64,000 nt of DNA from Tepidiforma thermophila (GCF_002563855.1 NZ_PDJQ01000001.1:2604001-2668000), one strand, 5' to 3'. Numbered from the stretch's first letter, positions 53,192 to 62,436 are shown. Notes: generated by a model from the sequence alone, not told the origin. Numbers and translations are program-made.

Positions 53192-54111
53192 GCGGACTGG
53201 CCGTCCGCCGGCCGACCAGGGAGGCGCCCGGCCCGGGGCCGATGCCGGAGGCTGTGCTGCGCGCGCTCGATATCAGCATCGGGCGGCGGGTGAGCAGCCT
53301 GCTGGCGGGCGATTTCCGGTCGCACGGCCTCGGCGCCGGGACCGAACTGGCGCAGGTGCGGGAGTACGTCCCGGGCGACGATGTGCGGCGGATCGACTGG
53401 AACGTGACGGCGCGGACGCTCGTCCCCCATGTGCGGGAGTTCGTCGCGGAGCGGGTGCTGACGACGTGGCTGGTGCTCGATGCTTCGCCGTCGATGCTCT
53501 TCGGGACGGCCGACCGGCGGAAGTTCGATGTTGCCGAGGGCGTGGCGCTGGCAGCGGGGCACGTCGCGACGCGGCACGGGAACGCGCTCGGGGTATACAT
53601 CTTCGATGGAGCGAAAGAGCGGCTGACGCGGCCGGCGCAGGGCCGCGCGGGGCTGCTGGCGCTGCTCCTGGCGCTCCGGCTGCAGCTGCCGGCGGAAGGT
53701 TCGGCTGCCTCGCTCGGGCGGGCGATTGGGCGGGTCGACCGGTTCGCCGGGCGGGGGCGGCTGGTGATGCTCGTCTCGGACTTTCGCGGGCCGCGGGACT
53801 GGGAGCGGCCGCTGCTCCAGCTGTGCGGACGGCATGATGTGATTGCCGTGGAGATTCGCGACCCGCGAGAGCAGGAACTGCCGGACGTGGGGGAGCTGTG
53901 GCTGGTCGACCCGGAGACGGGTCGGCGGCTGCGGGTGGATACGGGTTCGAAGCGGCTGCGGGAACGGTTTGCGGCGGCGGCACAGGAGGAGCGGGAGGAG
54001 GTTGCGGCTGCGATCCGGCGGGCCGGGGCGCGCCACATTGTCCTGTGGACCGCTGGCGACTGGCTGCGGCCGTTCGCGGCAGGGCTGCTGGAGAACGGGG
54101 TGGTGCGATGA
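53188..54111 (+). CDS. DUF58 domain protein
   Basis: The 307-residue soluble protein has the DUF58 signature VREYVPGDDVRRIDWNVTAR and a VWA-like core (WLVLDASPSMLFG). It starts at GTG inside the MoxR stop and ends overlapping the VWA gene by ATGA. In MoxR operons this component bridges the ATPase and membrane VWA proteins. Client unknown. Confidence 0.87.
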   Translation: MSGLAVRRPTREAPGPGPMPEAVLRALDISIGRRVSSLLAGDFRSHGLGAGTELAQVREYVPGDDVRRIDWNVTARTLVPHVREFVAERVLTTWLVLDASPSMLFGTADRRKFDVAEGVALAAGHVATRHGNALGVYIFDGAKERLTRPAQGRAGLLALLLALRLQLPAEGSAASLGRAIGRVDRFAGRGRLVMLVSDFRGPRDWERPLLQLCGRHDVIAVEIRDPREQELPDVGELWLVDPETGRRLRVDTGSKRLRERFAAAAQEEREEVAAAIRRAGARHIVLWTAGDWLRPFAAGLLENGVVR

Positions 54112-55124
54112 CGTTCCTGTGGCCGTGGATGCTGCTCGGGCTGGGCGTGGTGCCGCTGCTGGCGGGGCTGTACGCGGTCATGCAGCGGCGGCGGCCGAGG
54201 TACGCCGCGCGGTTTACGAACCTCGACCTGCTGGCGAACGTGGTCGAGGGGAGCCCGGGCTGGCGGCGGCACATTCCCCCGGTGCTGTACCTGCTGGCGA
54301 TCGCGGCGGTGGTTGTCGCGCTGGCCCGGCCGCAGCTGGTGACGAAGACCCCGCGGCAGGAGGGGACGGTGGTGCTGGTGACGGACGTCTCGGGCTCGAT
54401 GAACGCGACGGATGTGAACCCGACGCGGATGGCCGCGGCGCAGGAGGCGGCGCACACGCTGGTCGACCGGCTGCCGAAGGGGTTCCGCGTCAGCCTGATT
54501 GCGTTTTCGAGCGGGGTGAGCGTGCTGGTTCCGCCGACGACGGAGAAGGAGAGCGTGCATGCGGCGATCGACCGGCTCTCGCCGCTGGGCGGGACGGCGA
54601 TGGGCGACGCGCTGGCGACGGCGGTCGACGTGGTGAAGGCGGCGCTCGCGCCCACGGATGGTGGGAGCGGCGGCCCCGCGCCGACGCCGGAGGCGCCGAT
54701 CCGCGCGGAGGGGGAGGCGGCCCCGGCGGTGATCGTGCTGCTCTCAGACGGTGCGAACACGGTCGGCACGTACCAGCCGCTGGATGCGGCGCGGCTGGCG
54801 GCGGAGGCCGGGATCCCGGTGTACGCGGTTGCGCTGGGGACGCCGGACGGCGTGGCGGTGGTGATCGATCCGCAAGGGCGGCAGCGGACGGTGCGGGTGC
54901 CGCCGGATTTTGCGACGCTGCAGGCGATTGCGGAGACGACCGGTGGGCGGGCGTTCCAGGCGCCGGGTGCGGACCAGCTGGCGAGCATCTACCGGGACCT
55001 TGGGGACCGGATCGGGTACTACGAGGAGCAAACGGATGTGAGCTGGGCCGGTGCGGCGCTCGCGGGGGTGCTGGTGCTGGCGGGGGGAACGCTGGGGCTG
55101 CTGTGGTTCAACCGCTTTCCCTAA
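54108..55124 (+). CDS. VWA-domain membrane protein (BatA-like)
   Basis: The 338-residue protein has an N-terminal span (LWPWMLLGLGVVPLLAGLYA), a second span at about 63-80 (VLYLLAIAAVVVALA), a von Willebrand A domain with the MIDAS motif DVSGSMNATD and VLLSDGANTVG, and a C-terminal span (AALAGVLVLAGGTLGLLWF). It is the BatA-type partner of MoxR and DUF58. The VWA domain should face outside and bind a divalent metal. No BatD or TPR (BatB/BatC) gene is present. Confidence 0.88.
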   Translation: MTFLWPWMLLGLGVVPLLAGLYAVMQRRRPRYAARFTNLDLLANVVEGSPGWRRHIPPVLYLLAIAAVVVALARPQLVTKTPRQEGTVVLVTDVSGSMNATDVNPTRMAAAQEAAHTLVDRLPKGFRVSLIAFSSGVSVLVPPTTEKESVHAAIDRLSPLGGTAMGDALATAVDVVKAALAPTDGGSGGPAPTPEAPIRAEGEAAPAVIVLLSDGANTVGTYQPLDAARLAAEAGIPVYAVALGTPDGVAVVIDPQGRQRTVRVPPDFATLQAIAETTGGRAFQAPGADQLASIYRDLGDRIGYYEEQTDVSWAGAALAGVLVLAGGTLGLLWFNRFP

Positions 55125-55154
55125 TGCTGGACATTCGTTCAGGATGGAACGAGA

Positions 55155-55183
55155 TTGCGCCGAGGGCGGCAATTCGGTAGCGT
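55155..55183 (+). promoter_or_regulatory. Promoter candidate for leaderless hydrolase mRNA
   Basis: TTGCGC (55155-55160), 17 bases, TAGCGT (55178-55183), then six bases to ATG 55190. There is no Shine-Dalgarno sequence. Same layout as at 3344-3379. Confidence 0.5.
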
Positions 55184-55189
55184 TCCGGC

Positions 55190-55993
55190 ATGCCGTTCGC
55201 GGTAGGGAACGGGGTGCGGTTGTACTACGAGGTGCACGGCGCGGGCGAGCCCCTGCTGCTGGTGATGGGCCAGGGGAGCGACCATCACGGGTGGGACCCG
55301 GTGATCGAGGACTTCGCGGCGCGGTACCGCGTGATCGTGTACGACCACCGGGGTACGGGCCTGAGCGACAAGCCGACTGAGCCGCCATACACGACGCGAA
55401 TGCTGGCCGCGGACGCCGTCGGATTGCTGGACCACCTTGGGATTGACCGTGCGCACGTGTACGGGATTTCGATGGGGGGCCGTATCTGCCAGTGGATTGC
55501 CATCGACTACCCGGACCGGGTGGGCTGCGTGGTGCTCGGGTGCACGACGCCCGGCGATGCGCACGGGGTCAGGCGGCCTGCGGAGGTGGATGCGAAGATG
55601 CGGAACCGGCCGCAGGACCCTAAGACAGCAGCGACATGGCTGGCGGAAGAGATGGTGAGCCCGGGCTGGCTGGCGGAGCACCCGGAGTACCTGGCGTTTT
55701 TGCGCGAACGGGCACGGAATCCGATCCCGGCGTACGCCCAGCGGTTGCATTACGAGGCGAGCCAGGGGCACGATGCATGGGAGAAGCTGACGGAGATCCG
55801 CGCGCCGGTGCTGGTGATCCACGGGACGGAGGACCGGATTAACCCGACCGCGAACGCGGAGCTGCTGGCGGGGCGGATCCCGGGAGCGGAGCTGTATCTT
55901 GTACGAGGAGGGCGGCACGGGTACTTCATCGAGTTTCGCGAAGAAGCGGGCGCGGCGGTGATGGGGTTCCTGGAGCGTCACACCACGAGGTAG
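55190..55993 (+). CDS. Alpha/beta-hydrolase
   Basis: The 267-residue protein has the nucleophile elbow YGISMGG (Ser94), an oxyanion region with MGQGSDHHGW, the acid loop VIHGTEDRINPTANAE and the catalytic His in RGGRHGYFIEF. It belongs to the broad 3-oxoadipate enol-lactonase/haloperoxidase-like group; the substrate cannot be read. The start is fixed by the promoter ending six bases upstream. Confidence 0.87.
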   Translation: MPFAVGNGVRLYYEVHGAGEPLLLVMGQGSDHHGWDPVIEDFAARYRVIVYDHRGTGLSDKPTEPPYTTRMLAADAVGLLDHLGIDRAHVYGISMGGRICQWIAIDYPDRVGCVVLGCTTPGDAHGVRRPAEVDAKMRNRPQDPKTAATWLAEEMVSPGWLAEHPEYLAFLRERARNPIPAYAQRLHYEASQGHDAWEKLTEIRAPVLVIHGTEDRINPTANAELLAGRIPGAELYLVRGGRHGYFIEFREEAGAAVMGFLERHTTR

Positions 55994-56002
55994 GGTGCGG
56001 GC

Positions 56003-56767
56003 ATGCATTTGCAACGGAAGATCAGGGGCTTTTCGCGTGATGTGGGGCGGCGGCTCGACCGGGCGCTGGGCGAGAACCTCATCGGGCTGTACCTGCACGG
56101 TTCGGCGACGATGGGGGCGTTCCAGTATTTGCGGTCGGACTTCGACATGCTGGCCGTGGTGGAACGTCCGCTCACGAAGGACGAGCAGCGGGTGGTGGCG
56201 GAGCTGCTGATGGACCCGGAGATGCCGTGTCCGGGTTCGGGGCTGGAGCTGAGCATCGTGACCGATGCGTCGCTGGACGTCGAAAGCCATTCGCCGCCGT
56301 TCGAGCTGCACCTGTGCACGGTGCCGGAGGCGCGGACGTTCGTGGACGGGCATGGCCACCCAGGCGACCCTGACCTGCTGATCCACTACGCGGTCGCACG
56401 GGAGAAGGGACGGGCGATTATCGGCCCTCCGCCGGAGGAGATGTTCCCGCTCATTCCGCGGAGCTGGGTCCTGGAAGCGATGGCCGACGAGCTGGGCTGG
56501 GCGCTCGCGAATGCCACGCCGGGCTACGCGGTGCTGAACGCGGTGCGGGCGCTCCGGTATGCGTACACGGGCGACTTCGTGAGCAAGCAGGAAGGGGCGT
56601 ACTGGTTCTTCCGGCAGCGGAAAAATATGATGCCGGTCCGGCTCGCGCTGAAGCAGCACCTCGGCCGGGCGGCGACCGGCCCGACACCGGAGGCAGCGGA
56701 GCGGTTTGTGGGCTGGGCGCTGGACGAGATCAACCGGGTGCGGATGGACCTGGACGAGGACGAGTAG
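56003..56767 (+). CDS. Aminoglycoside-nucleotidyltransferase-like protein (ANT(3'')/DUF4111 type)
   Basis: The 254-residue protein has the nucleotidyltransferase signature LIGLYLHGSATMGAF...RSDFDMLAVV (Gly33-Ser34, Asp46 and Asp48) and a C-terminal helical DUF4111-like domain (ALRYAYTGDFVSKQEGAYWF). AadA-type enzymes adenylylate streptomycin and spectinomycin; chromosomal relatives often have unknown substrates, so resistance is only a possibility. TAGGGT (55991-55996) ends six bases before the ATG, so the message may be leaderless. Confidence 0.78.
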   Translation: MHLQRKIRGFSRDVGRRLDRALGENLIGLYLHGSATMGAFQYLRSDFDMLAVVERPLTKDEQRVVAELLMDPEMPCPGSGLELSIVTDASLDVESHSPPFELHLCTVPEARTFVDGHGHPGDPDLLIHYAVAREKGRAIIGPPPEEMFPLIPRSWVLEAMADELGWALANATPGYAVLNAVRALRYAYTGDFVSKQEGAYWFFRQRKNMMPVRLALKQHLGRAATGPTPEAAERFVGWALDEINRVRMDLDEDE

Positions 56768-56775
56768 GCTGAGCC

Positions 56776-57264
56776 GTGGACGGGGCAGCGATCCGCCCGG
56801 CCGGCCCGGGAGACGCGCGGGCGCTCGCGCGGCTGCGGTATGCGTTCCGCGCTGAGCTGGGGCAGGCCAGCGAGCCGCTGGAGGCGTTCCTCGCGCGGGC
56901 GGTGCCTTGGATGGCTGGCCGGCTGGAGCCGGGGAGCCGCTGGCGGGCGTGGCTGGCTGAGGCGGAAGACGGCGCAGCAGCGGGGTGCGTTTGGCTGCAG
57001 TTCATCGAGAAGGTGCCGAACCCGGGCGACGAGGAGGAGCTGCACGGCTATGTGACGAGCATGTACGTCGTGCCGGCGGCCCGGGGCGCCGGGATCGGGG
57101 CCGCGCTGCTGGAGGCGGCGCTCGGGGCCTGCCGCGGTGCCGGGGTAGACTCCGTGATTCTGTGGCCGACGTCGCGCAGCCAGCCGCTGTATGCCCGGTT
57201 CGGATTCAGCGAGCCGGACGACCTGCTGGCGCTGCGGCTGGGGACGGGCCGGCAGCTGCCCTGA
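56776..57264 (+). CDS. GNAT-family N-acetyltransferase
   Basis: The 162-residue protein has the acetyl-CoA-binding motif VVPAARGAGIGAALLEAAL and the C-terminal SQPLYARFGF. It starts at GTG eight bases after the preceding stop with no Shine-Dalgarno sequence. Substrate unknown; a position beside an ANT-like gene may be coincidence. Confidence 0.82.
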   Translation: MDGAAIRPAGPGDARALARLRYAFRAELGQASEPLEAFLARAVPWMAGRLEPGSRWRAWLAEAEDGAAAGCVWLQFIEKVPNPGDEEELHGYVTSMYVVPAARGAGIGAALLEAALGACRGAGVDSVILWPTSRSQPLYARFGFSEPDDLLALRLGTGRQLP

Positions 57265-57273
57265 CCGGGACGG

Positions 57274-57828
57274 TTATTCGCGCGGGGGCGCGGCGAGGCT
57301 GCCGTCGGGCGGGGGCGGCAGCGGCGGCGGGTAGGGGAGGCCGCCGGGCCGCACGGTCGGGGAGGGCGCGGGAGTTGCCGGCGGCGGCGCTTCGGTCGGC
57401 GGTGCCGGGCTGGCTGGCGCCGCCGGGGTAGGCGAGGGGGGCGGCGGAACGGCGGACGGGGTGGGCGAGGGAGAAGGCGCCGGCGGCGGGGGAGGGGATT
57501 CGGAGCGGGGTTCGGCGGGCGGGTGGGGACGGTAGGGATTTGCCGCGGGCGCTGCGGCGGGAGTGCGGGGAAGGGAGCGGACCTGGTCGAGCGTGAGGCG
57601 GGTGGTCGGGACGGCGACGACGGAGGGCGCCGGGGACGGGGTGGCGCTCGGGGATGGCGCCGGTGTCGGGGTGCCGCGTGCGATTTCGGGCTCGCCGTGG
57701 GCGCCGGCGTCAGCGGGGGTGGGCGTGGTTGCAGGCGGCGGAGCCGCTGCGCCGCCCATGGTGGACTGGTAGGCGAGCGCCCCGGCAGCGAGGAGTGCGC
57801 CGACGAAGACGAGGTTCCCCTTGTTCAC
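57274..57828 (-). CDS. Membrane-anchored proline-rich low-complexity protein
   Basis: This 184-residue protein has an N-terminal hydrophobic anchor (NLVFVGALLAAGALAY, about 5-20) and then a Pro/Ala/Thr/Ser-rich extracytoplasmic region to the end. One less repetitive piece, VPTTRLTLDQVRSLPRTP, lies near the middle. GTG 57828 is chosen because GGGGAG lies four bases upstream; GTG 57840 would add four residues. No function can be assigned; it may be a cell-envelope spacer. Confidence 0.55.
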   Translation of the reverse strand: MNKGNLVFVGALLAAGALAYQSTMGGAAAPPPATTPTPADAGAHGEPEIARGTPTPAPSPSATPSPAPSVVAVPTTRLTLDQVRSLPRTPAAAPAANPYRPHPPAEPRSESPPPPPAPSPSPTPSAVPPPPSPTPAAPASPAPPTEAPPPATPAPSPTVRPGGLPYPPPLPPPPDGSLAAPPRE

Positions 57829-57928
57829 GAAGCTCCCCACCTGCGGTGATCGGCAGCGGGCGGGCTGCGCCGGGGCGGGCGCCGGGGAACGGGCCGGTGG
57901 CGGCGTGGTGACACGCGCGACAGACGGC

Positions 57929-57954
57929 GGGGGCCCCGCCTGTGCGGGGCCCCC
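57929..57954 (-). terminator. Hairpin at the end of the ribosomal operon
   Basis: An 11-bp perfect stem (GGGGGCCCCGC with GCGGGGCCCCC) and a four-base loop lie 30 bp after the rpsI stop. There is no T-run on the minus strand, so it may act with Rho or only stabilise the 3' end. Confidence 0.5.
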
Positions 57955-57984
57955 GGTCGCTGCGGAATGCGGAGGCAGGCGGGG

Positions 57985-58383
57985 TCAGCGCTTGGTGAAC
58001 TGGGGCGCCTTGCGGGCACGCTTGAGGCCGGGCTTTTTGCGCTCCTTCATGCGGGGGTCGCGCGTGAGGAGGTTTTCCGGCCGCTTGAGGAGGGGCTTGA
58101 GGGAGGGGTCGGAGGCGACGAGGGCGCGGGCGATGCCCATCTGGATGGCGCCGGCCCAGCCGCTGATCCCGCCGCCGGCGCACTTGATGGTGGCGGAGAA
58201 GCGGCCTTCACGGCCGAGGCGGCGGAGCGGTTCGAGGATTTCGACGCGGTGGGCTTCGCGGGTGAAGACCTCTTCCATCGGCTTGCCGTTGACGATGATG
58301 GCGCCGGGGCCGGGGATGAGGCGGACGCGGGCGACGGCGGTCTTGCGGCGGCCAGTGCCGTAGTAGTACTGCTGCTCGGCCAT
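57985..58383 (-). CDS. rpsI: Ribosomal protein S9
   Basis: The 132-residue protein starts MAEQQYYYGTGRRKTAVARV and ends in the basic tail KKPGLKRARKAPQFTKR that reaches the ribosomal P-site tRNA. GGGISGWAGAI is the conserved core. It follows rplM by five bases, the usual pair. Last gene of the minus-strand operon. Confidence 0.97.
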   Translation of the reverse strand: MAEQQYYYGTGRRKTAVARVRLIPGPGAIIVNGKPMEEVFTREAHRVEILEPLRRLGREGRFSATIKCAGGGISGWAGAIQMGIARALVASDPSLKPLLKRPENLLTRDPRMKERKKPGLKRARKAPQFTKR

Positions 58384-58388
58384 GGTGG

Positions 58389-59171
58389 CTACTCCTCGGT
58401 CTCTTCGGCCTTTGCGCGGCGGCGGCGTGCGGGCTTTGCTTCGGCCGCGGGCGCGGCGGCGGCGGTGGTTTCGGTTTCGGCGGCTGCCGCGGGCGTTTCT
58501 GCGCCGGAGGCCGGGGCTTCCGCGGGAGGCGGTGCCGGCTCCTCGGCGGGGGCGGTTTCCACGGGTGCGGCGGCCTCGGCCTCCTGCTTCATGACGCGGG
58601 CGCGGGCGCGGGCTGCAACCTTGGCGGCTTCGCTCGAGGGGGCAGCAGGGACGACCACTTCCGCAGCGGTGAGCGGTCGGAGGCCCTTCGGGCGGTAGGG
58701 CGTGGTCGCGAGGACTTCGAGGGCGGCCTTACGGGCCTCCTGGGCGCGCTGGCTGGCGATGACCTGCGCCTGGTGGGGATGGTCCGGGCCGGCGTAGACC
58801 TTGAGGTGGCGGAGCATCTGCTTGCCGAGGGGGCCCTTGGGGAGCATGCCCCAAACGGCCCGCTCGATGACCTTTTCGGGGAAGCGCTGGAGCTGCTCGG
58901 CGAAGCTTCGCGCCTTGAGGCCTCCGGGGTAGCCGGAGTGCCGGTAGTAGACCATGTCCTGCGCTTTTTTGCCGGAGACGCGGACCTTCGCGGCGTTGAC
59001 GACGATGACGAAATCGCCGTCATCGAGGTGCGGCTCGTAGGTGGGCTTGTGCTTGCCGCGCAGGAGGGTGGCGACGCGGGTGGCGACGCGGCCGAGGGGC
59101 TGGCCGGCGGCATCGATGACGTGCCAGTCTTTATAGATTTGCGAGGCTTTGATGCGGACGGTGGTGTTCAT
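58389..59171 (-). CDS. rplM: Ribosomal protein L13 with long C-terminal extension
   Basis: The 260-residue protein has a normal L13 core (1-140: WHVIDAAGQPLGRVATRVA, MLPKGPLGKQMLRHLKVYAG). It is followed by about 120 extra residues rich in Ala, Glu and Pro, ending in RRRRAKAEETEE. Typical L13 is 142-150 residues. The start overlaps the truA stop by four bases. The tail resembles those of L17 and RpoA in this operon. Confidence 0.95.
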   Translation of the reverse strand: MNTTVRIKASQIYKDWHVIDAAGQPLGRVATRVATLLRGKHKPTYEPHLDDGDFVIVVNAAKVRVSGKKAQDMVYYRHSGYPGGLKARSFAEQLQRFPEKVIERAVWGMLPKGPLGKQMLRHLKVYAGPDHPHQAQVIASQRAQEARKAALEVLATTPYRPKGLRPLTAAEVVVPAAPSSEAAKVAARARARVMKQEAEAAAPVETAPAEEPAPPPAEAPASGAETPAAAAETETTAAAAPAAEAKPARRRRAKAEETEE

Positions 59172-59938
59172 GGTTGGTATCCCTCGTCGTACCAGACGCG
59201 TTCGAGACAGAGGCCGCGGGCGGGAGCGACGTAGGTGTAGCTGCCGGGCCGTGCCTGTTCGAGCAGGCGGACGATTTCCTCCTCTGTTTCGGCATGGCGT
59301 CCGACCCGGACGAGGGCGGCGACGATGCGCCGGACCATCTGGGGCAGGAACGCGTCTGCCTCGATATCGATGTGGAGTTCATCGCCGGCGCGATGGACCC
59401 CGGTTTCGAACACGGTGCGCACGGGGGAGCGCCCGGGTTCGAGTTTGCCGGCGAAGGCGCTGAAGTTGCGCCGGCCGGCGAAGGCTGCGGCGAGGTGCTG
59501 CATGGCCGGTTCATCGAGGGTGCCCTCGAGGTCCCAGGCGTAGCGGCGCGCGAGGGGGTCTCGCGCCTCGCCGTTGGCGATGGTGTAGCGGTAGCGGCGG
59601 CGGCGGGCCCAGCGGCGGGGGTCGAACCCGGGCGGGACTTCGCGCACGGCGCGTACTGCTACATCTTCGGGCAGAAGCGCGTTGAGCGCTCGCCCGATGG
59701 CGGCCGCTTCGAGCCGGGTTGCGGCGGTGAAGGCGGCCACCTGGCCTCTCGCGTGGACGCCGGAATCGGTGCGTCCTGCGAGTTCGACGCGCACCGGAGC
59801 TCCGAAGAGCCGCGCGGCGGCGCGTTCGAGTTCTTCCTGGACGGTCCGGCCGTTGGGCTGGACCTGGGAGCCGACGAAGTCGGTCCCGTCGTAGCTGACC
59901 GTTGCCGCGAACCGTTTCGCGGCGGGTGGGTCAGTCGT
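59168..59938 (-). CDS. truA: tRNA pseudouridine synthase TruA, apparently with an ACG start
   Basis: TruA isomerises U38-U40 in tRNA anticodon arms. The 256-residue frame has the conserved [20 protein letters not shown] (10-29), catalytic Asp58 in [10 protein letters not shown] and [17 protein letters not shown] near the end. The first ATG/GTG/TTG in frame is GTG at 59794 (codon 49), which would delete the YDGTDF region. Upstream, AGGAGG (59945-59950) is followed by six bases and ACG (59938-59936), giving a perfect site for initiation at ACG and a normal length. The start lies inside the rplQ 3' end, suggesting coupling. A point change from ATG or a sequencing error are alternatives. Confidence 0.85.
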   Translation of the reverse strand, partial: TTDPPAAKRFAATVSYDGTDFVGSQVQPNGRTVQEELERAAARLFGAPVRVELAGRTDSGVHARGQVAAFTAATRLEAAAIGRALNALLPEDVAVRAVREVPPGFDPRRWARRRRYRYTIANGEARDPLARRYAWDLEGTLDEPAMQHLAAAFAGRRNFSAFAGKLEPGRSPVRTVFETGVHRAGDELHIDIEADAFLPQMVRRIVAALVRVGRHAETEEEIVRLLEQARPGSYTYVAPARGLCLERVWYDEGYQP

Positions 59939-60566
59939 TCTTTTCCTCCTCAGCGGCGGATTCGCCGCTGGCGGCGGTTTCCTGAACGGCCTCGCCAGCA
60001 GGCGGTGCTTCGGCGGCGGTTGCGGCCGGGGTTTCAGCCGGGGCGGGTTCCTCGGCCGGGGCCTCGTCCGCGGCGGCTGCGGATTCGGCGGCGCGGGCTG
60101 CTTCGATTTCGGCTGCGGCGGCGGCTGCGGCGGCGGCGCCGGGGGTCGGGGCGCGGCGCGGGGACGGCGGCGCGGTCACGCGTTTGGGGCGGGGCACGGC
60201 GACGGCGCCGGCGATGTCGACGAGTTCGATGGTGGCCATGCGGGCGCCGTCGCCTTTGCGGGGCTCGAGGGCGGTGATGCGGAGGTAACCGCCGGGGCGG
60301 TCTTTCATCCGCGGGCCGATGTCATCGAAGACCTTTTTGACGACCTTGGGGTCGTAGAGGAAGCGGAGAGCCTGGCGGCGTGCGTGGAGGTCGCCGCGGC
60401 GGCCGAGGGTGATGATGCGCTCGGCCATGGGGCGGATCTCCTTGGCCTTGGCTTCGGTGGTGGTGATTTTCTCGTACCGGAGGAGGTCGGTGACCAGGTT
60501 CCGGTAGAGGGCCATCCGGTGGGAGGTTTCGCGGCCGAGGTGGCGGCCGGCTACGCGGTGTCGCAT
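59931..60566 (-). CDS. rplQ: Ribosomal protein L17 with C-terminal extension
   Basis: The 211-residue protein has the L17 core (1-118: [57 protein letters not shown]). About 90 residues of Ala/Glu/Pro-rich sequence follow and end in EEEKND. Bacterial L17 is usually 115-130 residues. It lies four bases after rpoA. Confidence 0.95.
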   Translation of the reverse strand: MRHRVAGRHLGRETSHRMALYRNLVTDLLRYEKITTTEAKAKEIRPMAERIITLGRRGDLHARRQALRFLYDPKVVKKVFDDIGPRMKDRPGGYLRITALEPRKGDGARMATIELVDIAGAVAVPRPKRVTAPPSPRRAPTPGAAAAAAAAAEIEAARAAESAAAADEAPAEEPAPAETPAATAAEAPPAGEAVQETAASGESAAEEEKND

Positions 60567-60570
60567 GGGG

Positions 60571-61764
60571 CTACTCCTCGTCGTCGGCGCCGATGAGGTC
60601 CTCGGCGCTGCCGTCTTTGAGCAGCGCTTCTTTGAGGGCCTTGCCGAGGGCGCTCAGGTTTTCTTCGTCGTCTTCTTCGTCATCCATGATGACGGCGCTG
60701 GTGCGCGGTGCGGGCCGGGCTACGGGGCCGGGCCGGGCCGGACGGGCTCCGGGGCGTGCGGGCTGGTCGACCAGGGGGACGAGGCCGGGCTGGTCGGGGT
60801 CGATGTAGCCGAGCTCGATGAGGCGCTCGCGGAGCTCGTCGTAGGACTTGCGGCCGAAGTTGCGGAGGCCGAGGAGCTCGTCTTCGGTTTTTTCGAGGAC
60901 CTGACCGACCGTCATGAGGCCGGACCGCTTGAGGCAGTTATAGGCGCGGACGGAGAGGTTGAGGTCTTCGATGGGGGTGTTGTAGCGATCGGGCGCCATG
61001 AGGAGCCCGCCGGTGGCGCCGGCGCCGAGTGCGGGGTGGTAGGCGTGTGCGAGCTCGGGCCGGGTGTGCTGGATGAAGAGGGAGAACTGTTCGACGAGGA
61101 TTTCAGCGCTGACGCCGACGGCTTCGACGGGGTCGATGGTGCCGTCGGTCCAGACTTCGAGGATGAGGCGGTCGAAGTTGGTGGACTGGCCGACGCGGGT
61201 TTTTTCGACGCGGTAGTTGACCTTGCGGATCGGGGTGAAGATGGCGTCGACGGGGATGTAGCCGAGGGGGAGCCCTTCGACGGACCCGGCCGGCTGGTAG
61301 CCCTTGCCGGTGGTGGCGTGGAATTCAGCGGAGATGCGGCTGCCCGGGGTTTCGAGACGGCCGAGGTAGAGGTCGGGGTTGACGAGCTCAAAATCGGCCG
61401 GGACCTGGAGGTCGGCGGCGGTGATGACGGCCGGGCCTTCGACGTCGAGGGTGATGGTGGCGGGGCGGCTGGAGATGGGCTTGAGCCGAATCTCTTTGAC
61501 GTTGAGGAGGAATTCGGTCGTGTCCTCGGCCATGCCGGGGATGGTGGAGAATTCGTGCTGGACCTGGTCGATACGCGCGTGGGTGATGGCTGCGCCTTCG
61601 AGGGAGGAGAGGAGGACGCGGCGGAGCGCGTTGCCCAGGGTGATGCCGTAGCCGGCCTCGAGCGGTTCGGCGACAAGGCGGGCGTAGGTTGCGGTTTGCT
61701 CCTCGACGTTGAGCTGGGGGTGTGCGGCTTCAGCCGATTGCCCGGTTAGTTCGAGTGATTCCAT
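60571..61764 (-). CDS. rpoA: RNA polymerase alpha subunit
   Basis: The 397-residue protein has the alpha N-terminal dimerisation domain ([20 protein letters not shown]) and the alpha C-terminal domain ([19 protein letters not shown]...[12 protein letters not shown], about 260-330). A tail of about 65 residues follows: Pro/Arg-rich, then acidic ([20 protein letters not shown]). Usual length is 310-330. ATG 61764 is preceded by GAGGG; an in-frame TTG 15 bases upstream is less likely. Confidence 0.95.
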   Translation of the reverse strand: MESLELTGQSAEAAHPQLNVEEQTATYARLVAEPLEAGYGITLGNALRRVLLSSLEGAAITHARIDQVQHEFSTIPGMAEDTTEFLLNVKEIRLKPISSRPATITLDVEGPAVITAADLQVPADFELVNPDLYLGRLETPGSRISAEFHATTGKGYQPAGSVEGLPLGYIPVDAIFTPIRKVNYRVEKTRVGQSTNFDRLILEVWTDGTIDPVEAVGVSAEILVEQFSLFIQHTRPELAHAYHPALGAGATGGLLMAPDRYNTPIEDLNLSVRAYNCLKRSGLMTVGQVLEKTEDELLGLRNFGRKSYDELRERLIELGYIDPDQPGLVPLVDQPARPGARPARPGPVARPAPRTSAVIMDDEEDDEENLSALGKALKEALLKDGSAEDLIGADDEE

Positions 61765-61791
61765 GGTGGGTGCCCTCAACCGCTGACGGGG

Positions 61792-62421
61792 TTAGCGCGA
61801 GTAGTACTCGATGATGACGTTTTCGTTGAAGAGGTGGGTTTCGCCGGGGATAACGGCCGGCGGTGCGGTGACTTTGCCGGTCATGCTGGCCAGGTCGAGG
61901 GAGAGCCACGTTGGGGGGTTTTTGGACTTGATGTTTTCCTGGAGGATTTTGAAGAACTCGCTGCGCTGGCCGCGGGGGGTGAAGGAGACGGTGTCGCCTT
62001 CTTTGAGGTGAGCGGAGGGGATATCCAGTTTTTTCCCGTTTACGGCGATGAGGCCGTGGCGAACGATCTGGCGGGCCTGGGCGCGCGAGTCGGCAAAGCC
62101 GAGGCGGTAGACGATGTTATCGAGCCGGGTTTCGAGAAGCCGGACGAGGTTTTCGCCGGAGACGCCGGGGCGGCGGATGGCCTCCTTGTAGTAGCGGACG
62201 AACTGCTTTTCGAGGACGCCGTAGGAGGCGCGGGCGCGCTGCTTTTCGCGGAGCTGGAGGCCGCGGTCGGAGATTTTGCGGCGGCGCGCCGGCCGGGGGC
62301 CGGGCGGGTTGGGCCGGCGCTCGAAGGCGCACTTGGGCGTGAAGCAGCGTTCGCCCTTGAGGAAGAGCTTTTCGCCGTGGCGGCGGCAGAGGCGGCAGAC
62401 GGGGCCGGTGTAGCGTGCCAT
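61792..62421 (-). CDS. rpsD: Ribosomal protein S4
   Basis: The 209-residue protein has an N-terminal zinc-binding form (CRLCRRHGEKLFLKG...CFTPKCAF; four Cys) and the S4 RNA-binding domain (RLDNIVYRLGFADSRAQARQ...). It is full length. The four cysteines are the C+ form, expected to bind zinc. Confidence 0.96.
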   Translation of the reverse strand: MARYTGPVCRLCRRHGEKLFLKGERCFTPKCAFERRPNPPGPRPARRRKISDRGLQLREKQRARASYGVLEKQFVRYYKEAIRRPGVSGENLVRLLETRLDNIVYRLGFADSRAQARQIVRHGLIAVNGKKLDIPSAHLKEGDTVSFTPRGQRSEFFKILQENIKSKNPPTWLSLDLASMTGKVTAPPAVIPGETHLFNENVIIEYYSR

Positions 62422-62436
62422 AGGGGATTCGAGCTC

